Position numbers and translations under genes: made by a program. The notes beneath the pieces are model-generated. The model was not told the DNA's origin and did no database searches. It worked only from the letters and a program-made list of their open reading frames with translations. Shown here one piece after another: positions 22,901 to 34,805 of a stretch of 64,000 bases of DNA. The DNA comes from Sphagnum compactum (taxonomy: Eukaryota > Bryophyta > Sphagnopsida > Sphagnales). The stretch covers positions 16,677,579-16,741,578 of the forward strand of contig OZ234500.1 in assembly GCA_965153455.1 (NCBI GenBank). Direction: 5' to 3'. How positions within the stretch are numbered: the first letter of the stretch is position 1; every line of letters begins with the position of its first letter.

Positions 22901-24033
22901 TCAAACCCGTGTTATCAATCAATCCACCAGCATAGAGATATCAACTCCATTTTAATCCGGATTTGTGTTGCAGAGTGTTGTTGTGCTAATGGTGAATTTG
23001 TGAAGTGTTTCTGGGTTGCTTCCATTGTACTGTATTTGTTTCATATCTCTGAATTATTGTATTTGGATCCTGATTTTAGTTTCTTTGACTTTGGGGAATC
23101 CATGGTTTTAGATCTGTTGTTCTTCATTATTTCCTTGTCTGAACTGATGAAGTTAAAACTGGTTCTACTATTGCAGGGTTGGAAGACCGATTGGCTTCAC
23201 TTGCAATTGATTCTGAAGACGTGGACACATTGATTAAGAACTCTGGAACGCAGGCAGGAGGTCTAACTATGCAGGGTAACCCTCCACAGGGTATGGTGGA
23301 ATCATCTGACGCCTTTGTCAAACGAATTCTGCCAGAGAATGCTTTCGCTGGAGATGTAACAACAGCCATTTCTACCCTCCCAGTTTTATTTAACACTCTC
23401 TTTGTTCGGCGAGCAATAATTCCAGCTGTCAATGGCCATTTCTCAGCTCGTGCCTTGGCCCGTTATTATGCAATGCTGGTTACAGGTGGAATTATCCCAC
23501 CTAAGTCATCTTCAAGTGAGCCACCTTTGGGAAGTCTGACCCCAGAAAACAAGAAGTTTGACCCACTTGCAAAAAAGAGTAAGGTGAGTAAGAAGGAAGT
23601 TTTGGAGACCAAGATAGATATATCTGACGCAAAAGGTACCACATCAGAGAGGCCCAGAAAACTTTATTCTAACCCAAGGATACATGATGCCTTTTTGGGG
23701 GCAGGGGAGTATAGCAGTCTTGCATACACAGCAGAAAAGTTTGGTCTCGGTTTCAGGAGGATAACTGCTGCTGCTGCTGAGGGTAAAGTTAGTTCCAATG
23801 ATGAGATTATAGGGTTTGGGCATTCAGGTGTAGGTGGTTCAACAGGCTTTTGCTTGCCAGGCTCGAATTTTGCAATTGCAATTACTGTGAATAAGTTATC
23901 ACAAGGAAGTGCAACAGCTGAAATAGTTCGATTGGTGACTTCTGAACTGGGTTTACCATGTCCAGCTATGTATGCAAGTGTTAATGCTGACAGGGGTGCA
24001 GACATGACTGGCGGACTCACAGTAGAAAATTGA
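13915..24033 (+). CDS. ABC1/UbiB-type kinase fused to beta-lactamase-like domain
   Basis: Coding exons: 13915-13977, 14186-14416, 14905-14991, 15749-15838, 16364-16490, 16948-17051, 17200-17368, 17643-17764, 17872-18000, 18654-18752, 19790-19847, 20017-20092, 20594-20732, 20973-21130, 21415-21487, 21832-22026, 22697-22790, 23177-24033; 956 aa, frame kept at every junction. Residues ~20-450 are an ABC1 kinase: KAGQ motif (64-67), ATASIAQVHRA in place of a glycine loop, VVVK lysine 145, ELDFNLEAE (192-200), DPHPGN (287-292) and DFG (307-309). Residues ~499-956 are a class-C beta-lactamase/esterase-like domain with SVTK (534-537, candidate Ser nucleophile), a Tyr at 626 in YHAFSFGW, and HSG (887-889) in GFGHSGVGG. 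Order and length match the plant family of Arabidopsis At5g24810. ABC1 kinases act on isoprenoid-quinone metabolism in plastids and mitochondria; the fusion's substrate is unknown. The start MGWG matches the family N-terminus and gives no clear transit peptide. Donor of exon 10 (CCA|GTGTGC) is atypical. Confidence 0.95.
15120..15665. repeat. intronic dispersed repeat, two adjoining copies
   Basis: In intron 3 of the ABC1K gene. The first copy (about 15120-15480) holds GGCCAGTATTATGGCTGAG, GTGACAGAA, GAGAGACTGGC and GACTTAAT...ATGGAGATT blocks. The second (about 15530-15665) holds GACAGAAACTCAG, CTGATGAAGTCAGTGGGG and ACATGTTG blocks. The same blocks recur at 18830-19280, 32240-32470 and 35270-35740. 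There is no coding capacity; a SINE-like or other non-autonomous element is likely. Confidence 0.6.
15471..15519 (+). repeat. 10-bp tandem repeat, about 5 copies
   Basis: AGTCACTCAG and close variants repeat head to tail inside intron 3 of the ABC1K gene. Confidence 0.85.
15690..15722. repeat. 13-bp perfect hairpin
   Basis: AAGCTAGAATCAG (15690-15702) and CTGATTCTAGCTT (15710-15722) are exact reverse complements around a 7-nt loop, just before the exon 4 acceptor of the ABC1K gene. The acceptor region begins right after the hairpin, so it could affect splicing. Confidence 0.8.
16004..16100. repeat. about 25-bp inverted repeat with 48-nt loop in intron 4
   Basis: TTAGGGATTGACAGGGAACT TGCTG (16004-16028) pairs with CAGCAAGTTCCCTGTCAATC CTAA (16077-16100) with a single unpaired base. 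The transcript of the ABC1K intron would fold here. It may be a small MITE or a microRNA-like precursor. Confidence 0.8.
18830..19280. repeat. intronic dispersed repeat copy
   Basis: In intron 10 of the ABC1K gene. Blocks GCCAGCATCCTGGCTGAG, CTTGTGACAGAACTCAG, GGTTAGTGTTTGACTC, CTGATGAAGTCAGTGGGG, ACATGTTG and CTCTTTTCAGGTTGACTTAA match the copies at 15.1-15.7, 32.2-32.5 and 35.3-35.7 kb. Confidence 0.65.
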
Positions 24034-24864
24034 AGCAGACAGACAGATGGAGGAAAGTTCTCGTGCGGTGGAGACACTAACTTGTTTGAAGAAGACAAAA
24101 ACAGACTTGATGGAGGAGATAAATTTTGGATGCTCCTGGAACATAATAGAGATTATAATGTGTAAACATAGACAGCAATCACAGATGATAGTGCATATAT
24201 TGATTATGGACCTTTAAGAGTCCGACATTTGCAGAAAACCTTTGTTAGTAGCTGACGTTAAATTAGATATGTAATAATCATAAATAGACAACCATTTGTT
24301 GGAACATTCATAATGATGTAGCTCCGCACTATGATTTGCGAGTTACCAAATTACATCTTTGAAATATTCCATTTGTTTGGTGCATTGGCTTACATGAGAC
24401 TTAGGGCTATTGCAATGCTTCTTCAAGTTAAATAGATGCAACTCGAGATGAATCTTCAAAATTGCTCACATACAACCTTATTTCAGAAAATCTGGCAAAA
24501 AGCTTAGTAATCCCATTGAACTGACAAAAGATCTTGGGACCTAAGCCAAACCCTAGTCTGTGAAAATAACAATTCCTTGCTACCGTTTATTTATTTCATT
24601 TAGTAACCTTGATGATGGTAGGACTTATGTAGGTCATGATGAATCATGGTATGGGACCATGCCAAACATTCATGAACTTTGAAGCTACAACCTTGTCCTT
24701 TAAACAGGCAAGGTGCATTTCAATATGATGAAATTGATAAAATCTACTTATCTAACTTGGGCTCCTCTGTACTATACGTTGTAGCGATGAGCAACTCATT
24801 GATCAATGGAGAAAAGGAACTGATTTTGCGCAAATTAAGTTGCATTTGAATGAAAATATTGAAT

Positions 24865-25670
24865 GTGATTGCATGCAAATTGAATTGAATTCAAATGTAT
24901 CGAATTTTAATTTAACCAAATTCAAGTCAGCAATTGGATCAAGATTGGATTGGATTGGATTCAATTCAATTCAATTAGGATGGAAATTGATGAAGAAGCA
25001 TTGAAAATTTGCTCATGAACATGGTATTGAAATAAAAAACTTTTAAAAAAAAACACATATTCAAAAAGACATTTTTCCATGCCTCTTTATTTGGGAATGG
25101 GTTAAATATATTTCAATTTGGAATTGTCCAAGTGACAACTTATGAAATCTAAAGTTGTTTTACATAAACCAATTAGCTTGATGATTCATTGACATTAAAA
25201 TAAAATAAAGTTGTTTCTATCATAACTGACTCACTTTATTCCCCTAGCCACATACATGGGAATGAAAAAACACATGCCTTTTCATTTCCTGATATTAAAA
25301 TAATTTAACTTTAGTTATGATGATTCATCGGAGTTGGTTTAGGTAGGACAACATTAGGTTTCATAAATTGTTTGATAGTTCCAAATTGGAATTTGTTTAA
25401 CCCATTCCCAAATGAAAAGGCAAGGAAAGTTGTTTTCTATTTATGTTTTTTAAAGCTTTTCTTTTCCAACACCATATTCAGAAGAAGATTTTGAATACAT
25501 TCTTCATCAATTTGCATTCCATTTGTCTTTAATTGAATTTGAATTGAATTGAATTGAATCTTAATCCAATCGTTGAATTGAATTCCATTGAAATTCAATT
25601 CAATTCAATTCAAATTTCATTCACTATATTTAAATTCAAATTCAATTCAATTCAAGTTGCATTGCAATGT
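24865..25670. mobile_element. degenerate foldback, about 800 bp
   Basis: The two halves are imperfect inverted copies centred near 25251. ATTTGGGAATGGGTTAAA (25089-25106) pairs exactly with 25396-25413. Outside this pair CAATTTGGAA/TTCCAAATTGG, AAATTGATGAAGAA/TTCTTCATCAATTT and (ATTCA)n/(TGAAT)n runs match in mirrored order. The ends near GATTGCATGC and GCATTGCAATG also correspond. No transposase frame is present. It is an old foldback transposon or an inverted duplication. Confidence 0.7.
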
Positions 25671-26959
25671 TATTCATGCTTCAATTTCATATAGGAATGA
25701 ATTAGTGTCTCTCATTTCAAGAATGTTTAGAAATTTTTCTTGTTCCACAAGGATATTTCTTATTTCCTTTTTATTTTACGTTGTTATTCTTGGTGCAAAT
25801 AAAGAGTATTAATCATGTGTTACACATTGTACCATATCATCACTACCCTTTGATTGAAATTCATTTATATCAAAATCATTTCAACATGTCATGACATTGA
25901 CATATGAACATGTGTTGTTTAATTAGGGTTCATGTGAATATACTAACCTTATTCAAGAGATTGTTAATAAAGGTGTAGATGTCAATGCAAAAGGGGATAA
26001 TGAAATAATGTCTTTTGCATTTAACATGTGGAAACAACCATGATGGAGTCCTTTTAATATTATGCATAGTATCTCTATATTCTTTTTACTTTTGTTTTTG
26101 CTTCATAAAATCAGAAATTATATGAATTTGTGTGAGTTCTTGTAATTATGTAAACGTTTTGTGCAAATTATTTGCACAAAGTGCAAAGAAAAATAAATAA
26201 ATTTGAAAACACATTATAAGTTTGGCAATGATCCAATGAAAACATGTTTCAAACACAAAACAAGAACAAAGGTTAACCATAAAATTAAAGATATAAAAAT
26301 TATGTTTTTTATCACATAGATTATGATTTTTGACAAAACATTTTTTGTTATGAATTTTTTATGTTTGAACATGCACAAATTTGTTTTCTTCATTATGGAT
26401 TGCACTCACTTCAAGTGTTACACAACAGATGATGTTCACCTTATTATATGTGCATTATGTGAAAAGAAACAATTGAAAGAATTAGTGAACCAATAGAGAA
26501 AAGATGGACTATTCCCTTCAATGTTATTGTGTATTCTATTGAATAAAAATATTCCCTCTATATATTCATGATCAATTAAGTTTGTGATATTCCTCCTTAG
26601 TTTTTTTTGGAGGTTCATTAATTAAAAATTCAATCTAATTCGTCAATACTTATACAGGTAAATGACCAACATGTTATCATCGTTACAAATGTCATTGCTT
26701 AATGATAAATTATAATTAACTTATAATATCCTTACAACTAATGAAAACCTTTAGAATTGTTATTGACATTGTCGAATAGGATAAAAGATGAAAATTTTGT
26801 GATAAAAAACATGCATGATTTGATCATATCAAATGGTTGGTATGTCTTTTTAAACTCATTTGTTGATCCATGTCCCTTATGCAAATATGACTTACTAAAA
26901 GAAAATTATTGCATAATTTATTGTACATGAATATCATTTTTATATTTACATTTTATTTA

Positions 26960-27165
26960 TTATTTTGGTACCTTGGCATCTTTGACATTAATATTATTTG
27001 TGAAATTTTTATAATTTTCAGATTTACTTTTTTCAAAGATTTTTTTTTTGAAAATACATAAACTTTTGGAACATTCAAGAATGTTTTAATCTTGACATGA
27101 AAATTTCAAAATTCATTAATTATTCAACAAACATGTGTTGAAGTTGCCTTTGTGCCACATTAATA
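26960..27165. repeat. partial copy of the long-TIR element at 62.56-63.2 kb
   Basis: TACCTTGGCATCTTTGAC, ATTATT...TTTTCAGA and ATTAATTATTCAACAAACAT followed by GTGTTGAAGTTGCC occur in the same order and orientation as at about 63035-63213. Confidence 0.6.
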
Positions 27166-28066
27166 AAAGTATTTAAGTAATCTTGAAAATACTGTGAATT
27201 TATTAAATCAGCGTTCTTTACATCTGATAATATGTTGTAAGGTTACAACTTTTTCTCAATGTACATTATTAATTGAATTAAATTCATGGGATGATAAATG
27301 AATTGTTGTCATAGAAGCTTTACGAGAAGAATAAAGGAAAGCAAAGAAGGTAATAAGAATGGGAAAATGAAAAAGAATTGTTCTAAGTCATGGGCAATAC
27401 ACCAATACTTGCAAATTAGATGCAAATTCAGATGGGCAAGACTTCAAACACCATAAAAGTTAATCACAACAATTTTTAATTTTTTAAATCAGAAATTTTT
27501 TATGAATCATATTCAAAGTCTTGCTCTTGATTGCAAATTTCATAGTATTGAAATATATAATATTTTGATTAAATCAATTGTAAGTTAACCATAAATCACA
27601 TGTTTCTCAACCTACTCTCAATATGTATTACACCAAGGTTTTGAAATTCCTTTGTTGTGCATGTTGTTATTTGAGATGTGCATGAGTCACATTCAAATGC
27701 ATTTGTGTTTCACCTTTTCATTCAACAATTACATTTTAAAGCTTAATGGTCTATTATATAAGATATTATTTATGTTTTGAAAGATGAACTTAAATTATAA
27801 TTAAAGTTTTTTGACCTACACATCATGATTGCAAATTGATTTAGATTTTTAAAATTTTGAAATTTTATTACATATGAAAGGAATAACATGTCTTGGTGTA
27901 TTTTAAACCATTAAATCACACTCTACATCCATAAATTTTTTTAATGGATTTGATATAGCTTAGTTTTCATAATCTTAATAATTCCAATAAATGATAAACA
28001 ATAATTTTAAAATGATGTAACTTTTGGTTTGTATTGAAAATATGTCTGGTTTATCCAAAGCCCTCA

Positions 28067-28175
28067 CACGTGTGGCAAAGTGTACGGTTGTAGAGGACGC
28101 CCGTTATTTAACTGGACAACCCCCGGCTGCCGTCAGATCCTTTTCCTATCCGACGCGCAAGAAACCAGACACGTG
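28067..28175 (+). promoter_or_regulatory. two G-boxes upstream of the RETICULATA-RELATED gene
   Basis: CACGTG occurs at 28067-28072 (in ACACGTGTGG) and at 28170-28175 (in GACACGTGGTC). G-boxes are bound by bZIP and bHLH factors such as HY5 and PIFs and are common in light-responsive plastid-protein genes. GC content rises sharply at about 28050, consistent with a proximal promoter. No clear TATA box was found. Confidence 0.5.
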
Positions 28176-28199
28176 GTCAGATTTGGGAAGAAGCAGCTT

Positions 28200-28670
28200 T
28201 GAGCACGGCGATGGCGCCGGTGGACTTCTTTCCCTTCGTCTTTCTCTTCGTCGATTCTTTCTTCAGCTCCGATCGCATTGAAGAAAGCGTGAAATCTGCG
28301 CACACATTTTGGAAGATGTAGTCCCAGGTTGCGTGTTGCAGATGGCAGTGGCCAAGAATCCAAGAACCGAGGTGGAAGATATGGAAGAATGTTGTATGTA
28401 CTCGAGGTAAAGCTCGTGCGAAGACGGAGGGGAGGATAAGCAGAAGTAGAAGTTTGGCGAAGGAGTTTCTTCTTGAGGGTTTCAGGACAATTTCCACTTC
28501 GTTGCGGTTATTGTTGCGAAGAAGAATTTTTGTGAAGGAATTTGCGGAAGAGAGTAGGAGTTTGGTGAAGGATTTCTTTTTAGGGTTTGAGGACAATAAG
28601 CACTGTTGTCCCACTTTTTGTCGCTGTTATTGCGCAGAATTTTTGCGAAGGATTTTTCGGAGTAGAAGAG
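28200..28670 (+). other. 5' leader of gene B with imperfect tandem repeat
   Basis: Two ~105-bp imperfect copies (about 28448-28555 and 28556-28660) share AGTTTGG(C/T)GAAGGA, AGGGTTT.AGGACAAT, GTTATTG and AATTTTTG(T/C)GAAGGA blocks. Several ATGs precede the chosen start (for example at about 28211, 28342 and 28380). Either transcription starts late, a leader intron is removed, or upstream ORFs are translated. Confidence 0.5.
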
Positions 28671-31600
28671 ATGGCACAACTTTGTCTCAGCGTTGTTAAT
28701 CGTTGTTCCTTGCATATGAGCAAAGAATGTTGTGTACAGGTGAAGGCAGTTCGATGGCAAGCTGATCTTATAAGCAGAAGGTCTGAACCAGGGGAACATG
28801 AACGGGGGGATTTTCATGTTGGATTCAATATGATACATGGCAGAAGCGGCTGTAGAAAGCTTAGAAAAGTTTTGAATCCGATTAAAGAATTTCATAGAAG
28901 GTCTGGATGCAAAGGCACTGGACGTTCTTATGATTTTCATACAAGAGTATTATGTCGAGCTTGTATTGAAGTATTAGATGAAGAATTTGAACATTGTCAT
29001 GTCAGATGTTCACAACCAGAAGGTGAGGGTTCCACACTTAGGGTAAGCTTGAGTACATATACAACAAATGAACAAGATGATGGAAGTGAGCCAGAAAGAC
29101 ACACTGGCCAACATGAAGGCAGTTTATATTTTGGCCGAAGAGTGCTTCTTGGAGCAGTTTGCACCTCTTTGGCATTCTCTTCTTGGAGTACTGCGGATGC
29201 AGAACAGGAAGAATTGAAGACTGCTACACCATCAGCAACCAGTGGAACTGGTGGTTTTGCAGTTGGAATTGATGAGAAGGGGAGGGGGTCAGAGGTGGAA
29301 TTGGGCAATGGGGAGAAGGACACCGGGTCAAGGGTGTATGATGCAACAGTGTTGGGGGAGCCAGTGCCTGTGGGAGGTGAGAAGGGGCGGGTATGGCAGA
29401 AGCTTCTGGCAGCACGTGTTGTTTATCTTGGAGAAGCAGAGCGTGTTCCAGATCCTGATGACAAGGTGCATTTTCTCTTCACTTCCCACATCTTGCCGTT
29501 CACAATGCACATGTGGAACTGTTCAGTGCCAGAGGTCCAAAAATTACTCTGAAGGATCACCTGATGTAGTCTTTTGATTAGAAGAAGCCTATGATGCCAG
29601 GCAAAGAGCCAGCTTGTTTGGTCACTTTGAAACAGATATGGATGTGGAAGGGAATGACAGGTACTTGAGCTAGAGATTGTGCGCACCCTACGCAACAGAT
29701 GTTTTGAGCAGCAACGGCCAGTGTCACTGGCCCTCGACGCCTTCCCAAAAACACTTCAACCTCAACTCAACAAATACATGAGTAAAAAGTGGAACACTGA
29801 TCTTTGTTTTCAAGCCTTCAAGTTTCTGCCCATGACAATCCAAGTTCTTTTTTCATATATGTTTGGTAGCACCTGAGACTACCATCAGGTTTACCATTTG
29901 ATGTCCTTGAGGATCTTCTCATTTTCTGTTTAACTTTGCTCTTGTTGGCCTGTCACTCACGTGGGGTTGAACTGTTTCTGTGGCAGATTGAGTGACAATG
30001 AACTGAGGGCTGCTGTTGGATTTTGGCCTGATGGTCAGTGGCAAGAATATTTGCCTCTTTTGCAATACTGTCGTGCAAGCGGGGTGCGACTGATGGCCTG
30101 TGGTACTCCGCCCGAGGTAGGTCTACAACAAAAATCCTTGAATCATCCTCTTTTTCCTAGTCAGTCAGTGACTTAGTAAGTCTTATTTCATGTTCTGTAT
30201 TAGATTTTATCATCTGAAGACTTCTCAAGACTTCAGGTTTTGGTGGGGTCTTAATCTTTTCTGCATGGCAATTTGTTTCCTCCACTCTTCTTGTATGCTG
30301 TGTTATTGTCAACTTAAATCATTAGTATGGAGAGTTCTCAGTACATATGAACTTATTATTGCCTACATACCAGAATTTTGTTTTAATATCATGTGGTCTC
30401 TCCAGTCTGCATATTACAATCTCCTGTTCACAAACAAATATTTTGACAGTCGTGGACTCGAAGGAAGCCACCTAAGAGAAATGTAGGAAGGCCTTTCTGG
30501 CCTGATTTAAGTGGGTTTTGGCAGCCCAGGCATGTCCTGACAGTAAAAGGTTTGTGATCTTCCAATGGCTTTTAGCTTCTAATATTGGGTACTTGCACAG
30601 GGAAAATGACATTGGAGTCAACTTACTGGCATGTTTCTTGTGCTGCTAAGTACTAAGGACCATATGATTGACTTTCCAAGTTCTGTGTGGATTTCACAGC
30701 TTTCAAATCTTATGATTGGCTCTGAAAGAAATCCTGTAATGGTGGATTAGCAGTTCACCCCTAAAATGTAGTCCTAACTAACATGGTTGCATGATTGTTG
30801 CAATACACAAACTTTGATGATCAAACGCTGAAGTCTGTGTTTGAGACAAAAAAGTTGATCTCTGCAGGGGAAATGGGAGCTAAGGTGGGGAGAGCTTTAA
30901 GGAGTTGAGCATATCTCTAGTTTTTGTGAAGTTTATGTACGCATTCAAGGCTTGATTGTTTATGTTTAAGTTGTGAGTGACAAATGATATTTCTGCCACT
31001 CACCTAGATATTGCACCTGGCTGTATGCAATAATGCTTTTTGACACTGAACAATTTCTTATAGGTTTTGCGCACAATTCAAGCTGAAGGAATACAACATT
31101 TGAAGGATGCAGATAGGCGGAAATATGTGCCACCCATTGGGTGGGGGTTTGGAGCAACCTCAATTCCGATAGTAGAGCAATTGGCCCTTGCTGATGTCCT
31201 GCCAAAGTCTTCAGTTCCTTATGGGGTAGGGCCCTATCAATTTGCTCAAGCTCGAATAGTGATGGAACACACAATGGCTCAGGTAAAAACTTAGTCTCAA
31301 AACTTACCTTCTAACTCACTTAACTTTTGATGGCAGATGTCAAGGTTAAGGTTGAATCTCCACCATTGATGTGGATGGAGAGGAAAATGTCAGGATGGCA
31401 AACCAATAATTTCTTTGGATTCTTCAGGGACCATTTATTCTTGATATTAGGAACCATGATGCAGAGTCACAAATCTTTGAGTGTACTCATTGTGTTAGGA
31501 TGCCACAAGACCAACTTAACGTGATGTTGTGGACCTTTCACACTCAATTTGGGATTTTGTAACTACCCTGATCTGGACCATTTTCTTTACATAATGTGCC

Positions 31601-34600
31601 CATAGCGCACATTGGCAGAAGGCCAGTGAATGTACTCTGCAAGCTGCAGTCAGCGAATCTGACCACTGGTATGTGGTCAATGACTCTGGGTGGACTTTGA
31701 AGTCTGACAGTGACCAGAATCAGGGAGATTTTCACAGGGATGAACTAGTCATGTGTGGGCACACCAGAAATAAATGGTAAAATTGGAGCCCTTGTGTATC
31801 TGATTATGGCTGCAATGTAACATGACATTTGTTCAGGCTCAAGGATTGCAGCTGTTCCTGAAGATTGAACAAGCGATTTGTGGTGCTTTGTTTTTGTTTA
31901 GGTGGTGACACAAGGGATGGCAGATGGTGGGTCAGTTGGGCTTCTAATTGTAGTGACTGGAGCTTCTCATTTGCTATATGGGTCACGAGGTGTTGGGCTG
32001 CCTGCTAGGATCTCCAGAAAGTTGCAAAAGAAGACCCAGGTTGTGGTTTTGCTGAACCCAGAGCGGCAGCGAATCAGAATGGAGGGTAATGTGCCAGAGG
32101 TAAAGCAATGCTCAATTTCATTGTGCTATTCTGGAGTCTTCTCTCCATCTCATATATGTCATCCAGGCCAGAAATGTACAAGAATTCTGCTAATTAGTAA
32201 CTCATGAAAGCCTAGTCAATTCAGTTTGAATTTTGATTGGAATCTGAACATGTGTGCGACTGGCACCATTCCAGCCACTCCTATCTTTTTCTTCTTTGTT
32301 TTTTTGGTGGGTTTTCTCTGTTCTCAAAAGTCAGCTTTTCTGAAATTTTCTGTCTGCTGATATCTTGTTAGATCTGAAATCTCTATAACCTTCTCATCAG
32401 GTCACGTCTCAACTCTTTTCAGGTTGACTTAAATCATGAGTAGTGAGAGTTCTCAGTACTTAGGAAGATGTAACTGAACTTGGATTGGACTTTGATTGAA
32501 AAGAAGCAGGCAAACCTGAAAAGAAATTGTGGCAGCAGTCACAACCTTATGATGCAGCTACTCTGACCATGTAGGAACTACAGCATTTCTCAAAGACCAT
32601 TTTCTTCTCAGTGTTGTAACAAAAATCTCTGCACACCATCCTGCAGGCAGATTTTTTGTGGTACTCTGCACAAAAACCATGCACGCAAAACTGCTTTGAT
32701 AGAGCTGAGGTTGCCCGGGTCATGGATGCTGCTGGAAGTACTCGTGATGCATTGCCACAGGTTAGTAGGTCTGTGACTTTATTAGAACATTAGGGAGTAA
32801 TAACCTACAACAGTCTGTTTTCCTTCAGGTTCTGGTGTATCTCAAAAAATGAAGACTCTGTTTCTTTATTTCAAAACTCTAGCTAGCTGGGCATCTATCC
32901 CTCATAAGTTGAGCTTGGCATTCCATCTTTTCAATTTTCCTAAACAAGTGTGTGTCCATCAAGCAGGATATGCAGGCAGGTCTTGAGAGGGGCTTGGTAT
33001 CACCGAAGGTCCTTCAGAGTTTTTTTGAGCTGGACAAGCTTCCATATATTGCAGAACTGTCTCGTCATTTTCAGGTTGCTGCCTATCATTTCTGGGGTTC
33101 CTAGCTGAAAGGTTGTTGGGGCTGTAAATGGATCAATCGGTTTACTTTGGTCGCCAAATTTTGTGGACAAATTGTACATGACACTATGAGCAACGTGTGC
33201 TAATTTCTTGCAGGGGTTTAGAGAGAGATGGCTTGCTGATCCACGTTTCTTACAAAGACTAGGAATTGAGGAAACCATTTCCATCACCACAACTCTGATA
33301 GCCCAATATGAGCGTCGGGGGAGCCGTTTCTGGTCAGAGATTGAATATGTCATCACAGACACAGTTCGAGGTGCAGTTGTTGACTTTTTCACTGTCTGGC
33401 TGCCAGCACCCACTCTATCTTTCCGTTCCTTAGACTCTCCGGTAATTCACACTACAACTGTGACTTTTCATGCTTTGGTATCAACTGTGCTGAAGCCAAC
33501 CCCTTTAGCAGAACCAGTAGTTGATTCCATCAAAATTTAGAGCACCTATTCCCATGCATATCTGGACAGCAACATTTATGTGTGTTTGACTCTTTTAATG
33601 TCTGTCGCCATGTTGTCAATCAATTGACCCAGTTTGTGCTTGGTTAGTCTGTTACACAAAATCAAGAGTTTCCTTTTGAATAGCCAAGTGGTTCTTGCAG
33701 ACTGGTTACTTGTCAAATGGTTTTTTAATATTGCAACCTTGAAGCCTTCTGCCTTCTTGTGAGATCACATAGTTTTCTGAGTATTATGATATTCAACTGT
33801 TTTGACTTTTCAGGTTACTGGATCCAGTGCCCTGGATGGTTTGAGGGGCTTACTTGAATCTCTACCTGATAATGCCTTCCAAAGAGCTCGGCTCGGAGAA
33901 AATTTTGACCTAAGTACTAGACTATGGGCAGTGGTGGTGGGGGGTTTGAAGCTGTTTGGTGTTGGTTTTGTTTCATCCATTGGCACTCTTTCTGTCTCAA
34001 ATGGAATCTGGGCCATTCGGAAAGTTCTCAAGCCTGACATCAACCAGAAGCCCACCACCAAACGGTCACCAGTTATAAAGACTGCACTTGTTTATGGATC
34101 TTTCCTTGGGTTATCTGCAAATTTACGATACCAGGTGAGATTGATGGATTTTTAGTTGGTGTATAAAGATCATTTTGGGAAGACCGCACTGTTTTGTGCG
34201 ACTCTCATCCTTCGACTTGATCCCTGTACCCAACATTTTCTCACAACTTTGAGGTCAATTGGTTGATACTTTCTTGCCATGATTTTTGACACAGGAGGAT
34301 GATATGTGTGAAGATGTTGTTCCTACAGGCTGGGCTGATGAAATATCATGTCAACTGCAGGCTATAGCTGGAATTGTAGAGCATTGGATAGCAGACTATC
34401 TATTGGCTTCACAACCCTTACTAGGTGGCATATTATCCTTTGTAGCACGAACTGGCAATTCCTATTGGGGCACTCAGGTAACCTCATGACTCATATTTTC
34501 CCCACCCTCTTCATTGTTTCAATCTCTTAATCTAATCTTGAAGTTGAATGTTGACACCAAAATGGACTGATAAGAGTGGATGGATGCAGCAATGGGTGGA

Positions 34601-34805
34601 TCTAGCAAGAGCAACAGGTCTGCAGGCACAAAAAGCTGAGTTGCCTTCCCTGCCCTTATCCAATTCTGAAGAACATGATCCTGAAGATATAACCCTATTG
34701 ACTGAGATAAATAATTCCCCAGAGCCATCATCCTCCTCTTTGATTGACAGTGTAAAAAACATCAAAAGCAAGTCGGAAAGCTCGGATAGTACCACTACAC
34801 TGTGA
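28671..34805 (+). CDS. RETICULATA-RELATED 5/6-type chloroplast protein (ChaN-like + DUF3411)
   Basis: Coding exons: 28671-29465, 29661-29788, 29987-30116, 31064-31282, 31902-32099, 32647-32760, 32967-33074, 33214-33441, 33814-34134, 34361-34477, 34590-34805; 857 aa, all junctions in frame. Residues 1-150 are a long divergent N-terminus rich in Arg, Ser and Cys, fitting a plastid transit region. [19 protein letters not shown] (154-172) is a twin-Arg hydrophobic segment followed by ADA. Residues ~223-500 match the ChaN/DUF399 haem-binding-lipoprotein-like domain ([32 protein letters not shown]...YGSRG). Residues ~565-800 match DUF3411 ([48 protein letters not shown]), with membrane-prone stretches. 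Arabidopsis RER5/RER6 share this order. RETICULATA proteins are chloroplast-envelope proteins affecting mesophyll and plastid development; the molecular activity is unknown. The start is the first in-frame ATG after the last upstream-stop context; the Ser/Glu-rich tail (787-857) is less conserved. Confidence 0.95.
32240..32470. repeat. intronic dispersed repeat copy (partial)
   Basis: In intron 5 of gene B. AACATGTGTGCGACTGGCAC matches 35515-35540, and CAACTCTTTTCAGGTTGACT plus TAAAT matches 19250-19275 in the ABC1K gene. It is a diverged member of the repeat family found at 15.1, 18.8 and 35.3 kb. Confidence 0.6.

Larger units (their letters stand above)
24034..28000. other. 3' flank and AT-rich intergenic DNA
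   Basis: No supported gene. The first ~300 bases are the likely 3' UTR of the ABC1K gene; an AATAATCATAAATAG stretch near 24274-24290 could serve as poly(A) signal. The rest is very AT-rich, with ATTCA-type pentanucleotide runs, a large foldback and one repeat fragment listed separately. Confidence 0.7.

Noticed and set aside
23664-24098. 144-codon minus-strand ORF
   Set aside because: Mirror of the last coding exon of the ABC1K gene.
24940-25660. (ATTCA)n runs considered as satellite or CRISPR-like array
   Set aside because: Runs are simple pentanucleotide repeats without spacers, and they form the ends of the foldback.
28177-28940. Minus-strand ORFs of 145-152 codons opposite the start of gene B
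   Set aside because: Shadow frames opposite the leader repeats and first exon; no independent protein signal.
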